From: Ciborinia camelliae
Lineage: Eukaryota > Ascomycota > Leotiomycetes > Helotiales > Sclerotiniaceae
Length of the DNA stretch: 64,000 nucleotides
Assembly (NCBI GenBank): GCA_025890175.1
Contig: JANPYM010000013.1
Location: 1,688,270-1,752,269, forward strand
Reading direction: 5' to 3'
The notes beneath the pieces were generated by a model that was not told the DNA's origin, searched no databases, and saw only the letters and a program-made list of their open reading frames with translations. Both the position numbers and the translations under genes were made by a program. Shown here one piece after another: positions 61,702 through 64,000 of the stretch. Within the stretch, counting starts at the first letter, position 1; each line of letters opens with the position of its first letter.

Positions 61702-63015
61702 GATGAAATCACAGATAAATGGGAGAAGGGGGAGTGAAAAAGTGGGATTTCGCGTCGAAAGTTATATCACATTACACAACTAAATAAGTGAAGTCCTGCT
61801 GTGAAGCTCATATAGTCACTTTAGTGGTGCTTACACCCTCAATCATATTCAATCTTATGACTTCGTCGTTATTTTGATACCTGTTAACTCGATTGATAGG
61901 AAACTCTTTCCTGAGCTACTTTTGTGGTGGGGTAATTGTGATACGTTTCACCGCCACATGGTGCGCCACACAAGCACGAAACTCCTCAATGTTGATTCCG
62001 ACCCAATCCAAGTCCCGAGAGCACATCCGTCACGGGAGGGGATATCCTTTGTGCGTAGTGAGGAAAGTTACCTCTGACTCGTCGGGCTCTTTTCATCTAC
62101 CGATGCACATACCGGTAGTGTACTCTTGCTGTCCATCGTTGCTGAGGTCACTTGGGAATTGATGCATACGCAAGAAGGTGGTGGTAATAGAAAATCAAGG
62201 AACACGACTGGTTGTACAAATTTGTTTGTATGACCAGTAGTATATTGAGCTCGGTTCCCATTGCCATGTCACTGGGTGACGGATATCCCTACCGGGTTCA
62301 CAAATAAAGCTCTGTTTAGCCAAAGCGGATATTTGCATGATCATTAAACAGAATGGATGCTCATTGTTGGGAATAACGCCCCTATTTGATACCATACATA
62401 TATTTCTGTCATTGTTGCGCATTTGAAATGCCCGGAGAGCTTTACTACATGTTACAGCTCCAACAATTTGTTGGTCCAGCCTGAATGCATTCACCCGCAG
62501 CTGGCACGAGTCCCGTCCGCCAAGTTGCAGCTCCAAACAAGGTGCCAACCAGTAGGCTGGGCTCCCATGCATCTGGCTAACGCGTCCCAACATATGAGTT
62601 CCGAAGGTTGAATCCACTCTCGGCATTGAGTCAGACCACTATGGCGGAATTTGGATTCGCGAATGAGATATATGCAATCGCAGTACGAGACTACAACCAT
62701 GGATATCATGGTTCTCTCGAGTTAGTGGGAGATTCGATGTGCTATCTTTATATTGGCTTGGCTTTGGCCTATCAAATCTGCAAAAGTGTGAACATTAAGT
62801 GTGGGAAATTACAAACAGCAGCGGCAATGCGAACTTACAATCGGCTACGGTAGTCATGCCTACCCGCATGAGAAGCAAGCACCTGTCCACCATAAAAAAT
62901 ATCCACAATATTTCTGGTCGCGATAATGTACGAACCAAATGTATTTTAGAACCCGAAGATTTGGGACTCTTCCTTTCGGATCTTTCAAGAACTGACCTTT
63001 TAGTCACGCAAGAAT
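61702..63015. other. Intergenic, nothing recognised
   Basis: Upstream regions of the divergent decarboxylase and methyltransferase genes. Several short motif-free frames. Confidence 0.5.
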
Positions 63016-64000
63016 ATGTCGAAGTTTCAGGAACCTGGGGAATGTACTCGCTCTTCAAAAGCAAATTGTTTACAACATGATGAGGAGATTGAGACACAGT
63101 TGGGTTGTAGATCCTCAGATGCAAATCCTGATGCAGATACCCGCCGTGAGCCCGAAGAACAATCGCCGGTAACTCCTGAGTCAAATGATAGGTTAGTATC
63201 GGCCTCTTCGCTGCAATAACTCTGAGAAGGCTTATTTAGCATCCAGATCATCGTCAAAATCCTTGACAAGCAGTGTTGTGGACTTTCCTGAAGAAAATGG
63301 TAGAACATATCATGGCTACCGCCCAGGAAGTACTGATGTCCAATTTGACTTGCTTCACCATCAACTGACCGAAATTCTAGCATACCATTTTCCCAATGAT
63401 GTCAATGAACAGGACAGACTCGAAGCACAATTCGACATGCTAAAATGTGCTTTCTCGGGCCGCAACTACTTTGCACCTCTTGCCAATCCCCTTTTCATTC
63501 TTGATGTGGGCTGTGGCACAGGACAATGGGCAATTGAAATGGGCGATGCCTTTCCAAAAGCAGAAGTACAGGCCACTGACCTCTCTCCAATCCAACCCCT
63601 ATCCGTACCAGAAAACGTTCACTTCTATATCGACGATGCTAGCGATGACGATTGGATACTTCCACCTAATCACTTTGATTACATCCATACTCGAGTTTTA
63701 TTAGGATGCTTCACAGACTTCGATACCGTTATCAAGAGAGGTTTCCATTACACGAAGCCAGGAGGCTATATGGAGAGTCAAGAGATCATGTTCACGCCGT
63801 ACTGTGACGATGAATCGATTCCCGAAAGCTGGCCATTCTTGGAATGGGTGGGATACGTCAACAAAGCAGCGATGAAAGCCGGCAGGTCGATGAACATTGC
63901 CAGTAATCTCAAAACTTGGTATGAAGCAGCAGGATTCGTGGATGTGCAAGAAAAGATCTACAAATTACCTGTCAATCCTTGGTCAGAAGACAAACATTTA
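63016..64000 (+). CDS. LaeA-like SAM-dependent methyltransferase, 3' end cut by window
   Basis: Likely exon 1 is 63016-63168 (MSKFQEPGE...EPEEQSP) and exon 2 is 63230 to beyond 64000; the donor GTAACT at 63169 and acceptor at 63228-63229 keep frame, but the join is uncertain. Exon 2 reads ENGRTYHGYRPGS and PNDVNEQDRLEAQFDML, then motif I ILDVGCGTGQWAIEMGD with acidic partner EVQATDLSPIQP. VPENVHFYIDDASDDDWILPPNHFDYIHTRV and HYTKPGGYMESQE follow. This is the pattern of the LaeA/Methyltransf_23 group, which includes regulators of secondary metabolism and many paralogues of unknown role. The C-terminus lies outside the window. Confidence 0.88.

Noticed and set aside
63192..63239. GTTAGT...TTTAG intron in the methyltransferase gene
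   Set aside because: Splicing there puts the SAM-binding exon out of frame; the GTAACT donor at 63169 with acceptor at 63229 keeps frame.
1..64000. tRNA or rRNA genes
   Set aside because: I scanned for T-loop and rRNA-like segments and saw none that formed a credible gene; a tRNA search program would settle it.

Overview
This is nuclear DNA of a filamentous ascomycete. Genes carry short GT..AG introns of about 50-200 bp. Products include a LaeA-like methyltransferase, a WSC/glyoxal oxidase, a GH51 arabinofuranosidase and an acid trehalase. Long blocks of roughly 85-90% A+T are repeat copies degraded by C-to-T and G-to-A changes, the signature of repeat-induced point mutation (RIP). The mix of gene-bearing DNA, AT-rich RIP blocks and secreted plant-polymer enzymes fits a plant-associated Leotiomycete or relative. 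That placement is inference; no rRNA or other marker gene is in the window.

Layout. 1-2.05 kb: AT-rich RIP'd repeat. 2.05-2.8 kb: LTR debris and one intact solo LTR. 4.8-13.7 kb: ordinary genes (two hypothetical proteins, a 2-oxoglutarate/Fe(II) oxygenase, a PhyH-type dioxygenase, a cupin, a catalase-related protein). 13.7-18.3 kb: gene-poor, with two solo LTRs and a 9-bp minisatellite. 18.4-32.7 kb: secreted-enzyme block with a five-WSC glyoxal oxidase, a Ser/Thr-rich secreted protein, a galactose oxidase pseudogene, a carboxylesterase remnant and a GH51 arabinofuranosidase. 33.8-34.8 kb: a PIF/Harbinger-type MITE and a solo LTR. 35.06-46.18 kb: a nested transposon block. 46.2-47.4 kb: a broken beta-lactamase-family gene. 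48-64 kb: satellites, then a DUF985 cupin, an ArfGAP-UBA protein, an acid trehalase, a PLP decarboxylase and the start of a LaeA-like methyltransferase cut by the window end.

The transposon block is the most informative part. A Tc1/mariner-type element (TIRs beginning CAGTCAAG, TA target) was entered by a Copia retrotransposon with 493-bp LTRs (TSD TAAAA). That element was entered by a second Copia element with 206-bp LTRs (TSD ATTTT). A solo LTR (TSD ATAAC) also sits in the mariner part, and the start of the window holds a related copy of that part lacking it. The inner Copia has unusual LTR ends, TATT...AATA; a solo copy at 16.7 kb, with its own TSD GTTTC, shows the same ends. Several LTR families here share an upstream cluster of CACGTGA/CATGTGA boxes followed by a TATA-like motif.

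Exon joins were deduced from splice signals, reading frame and family motifs, all by eye. No alignment or database search was run.
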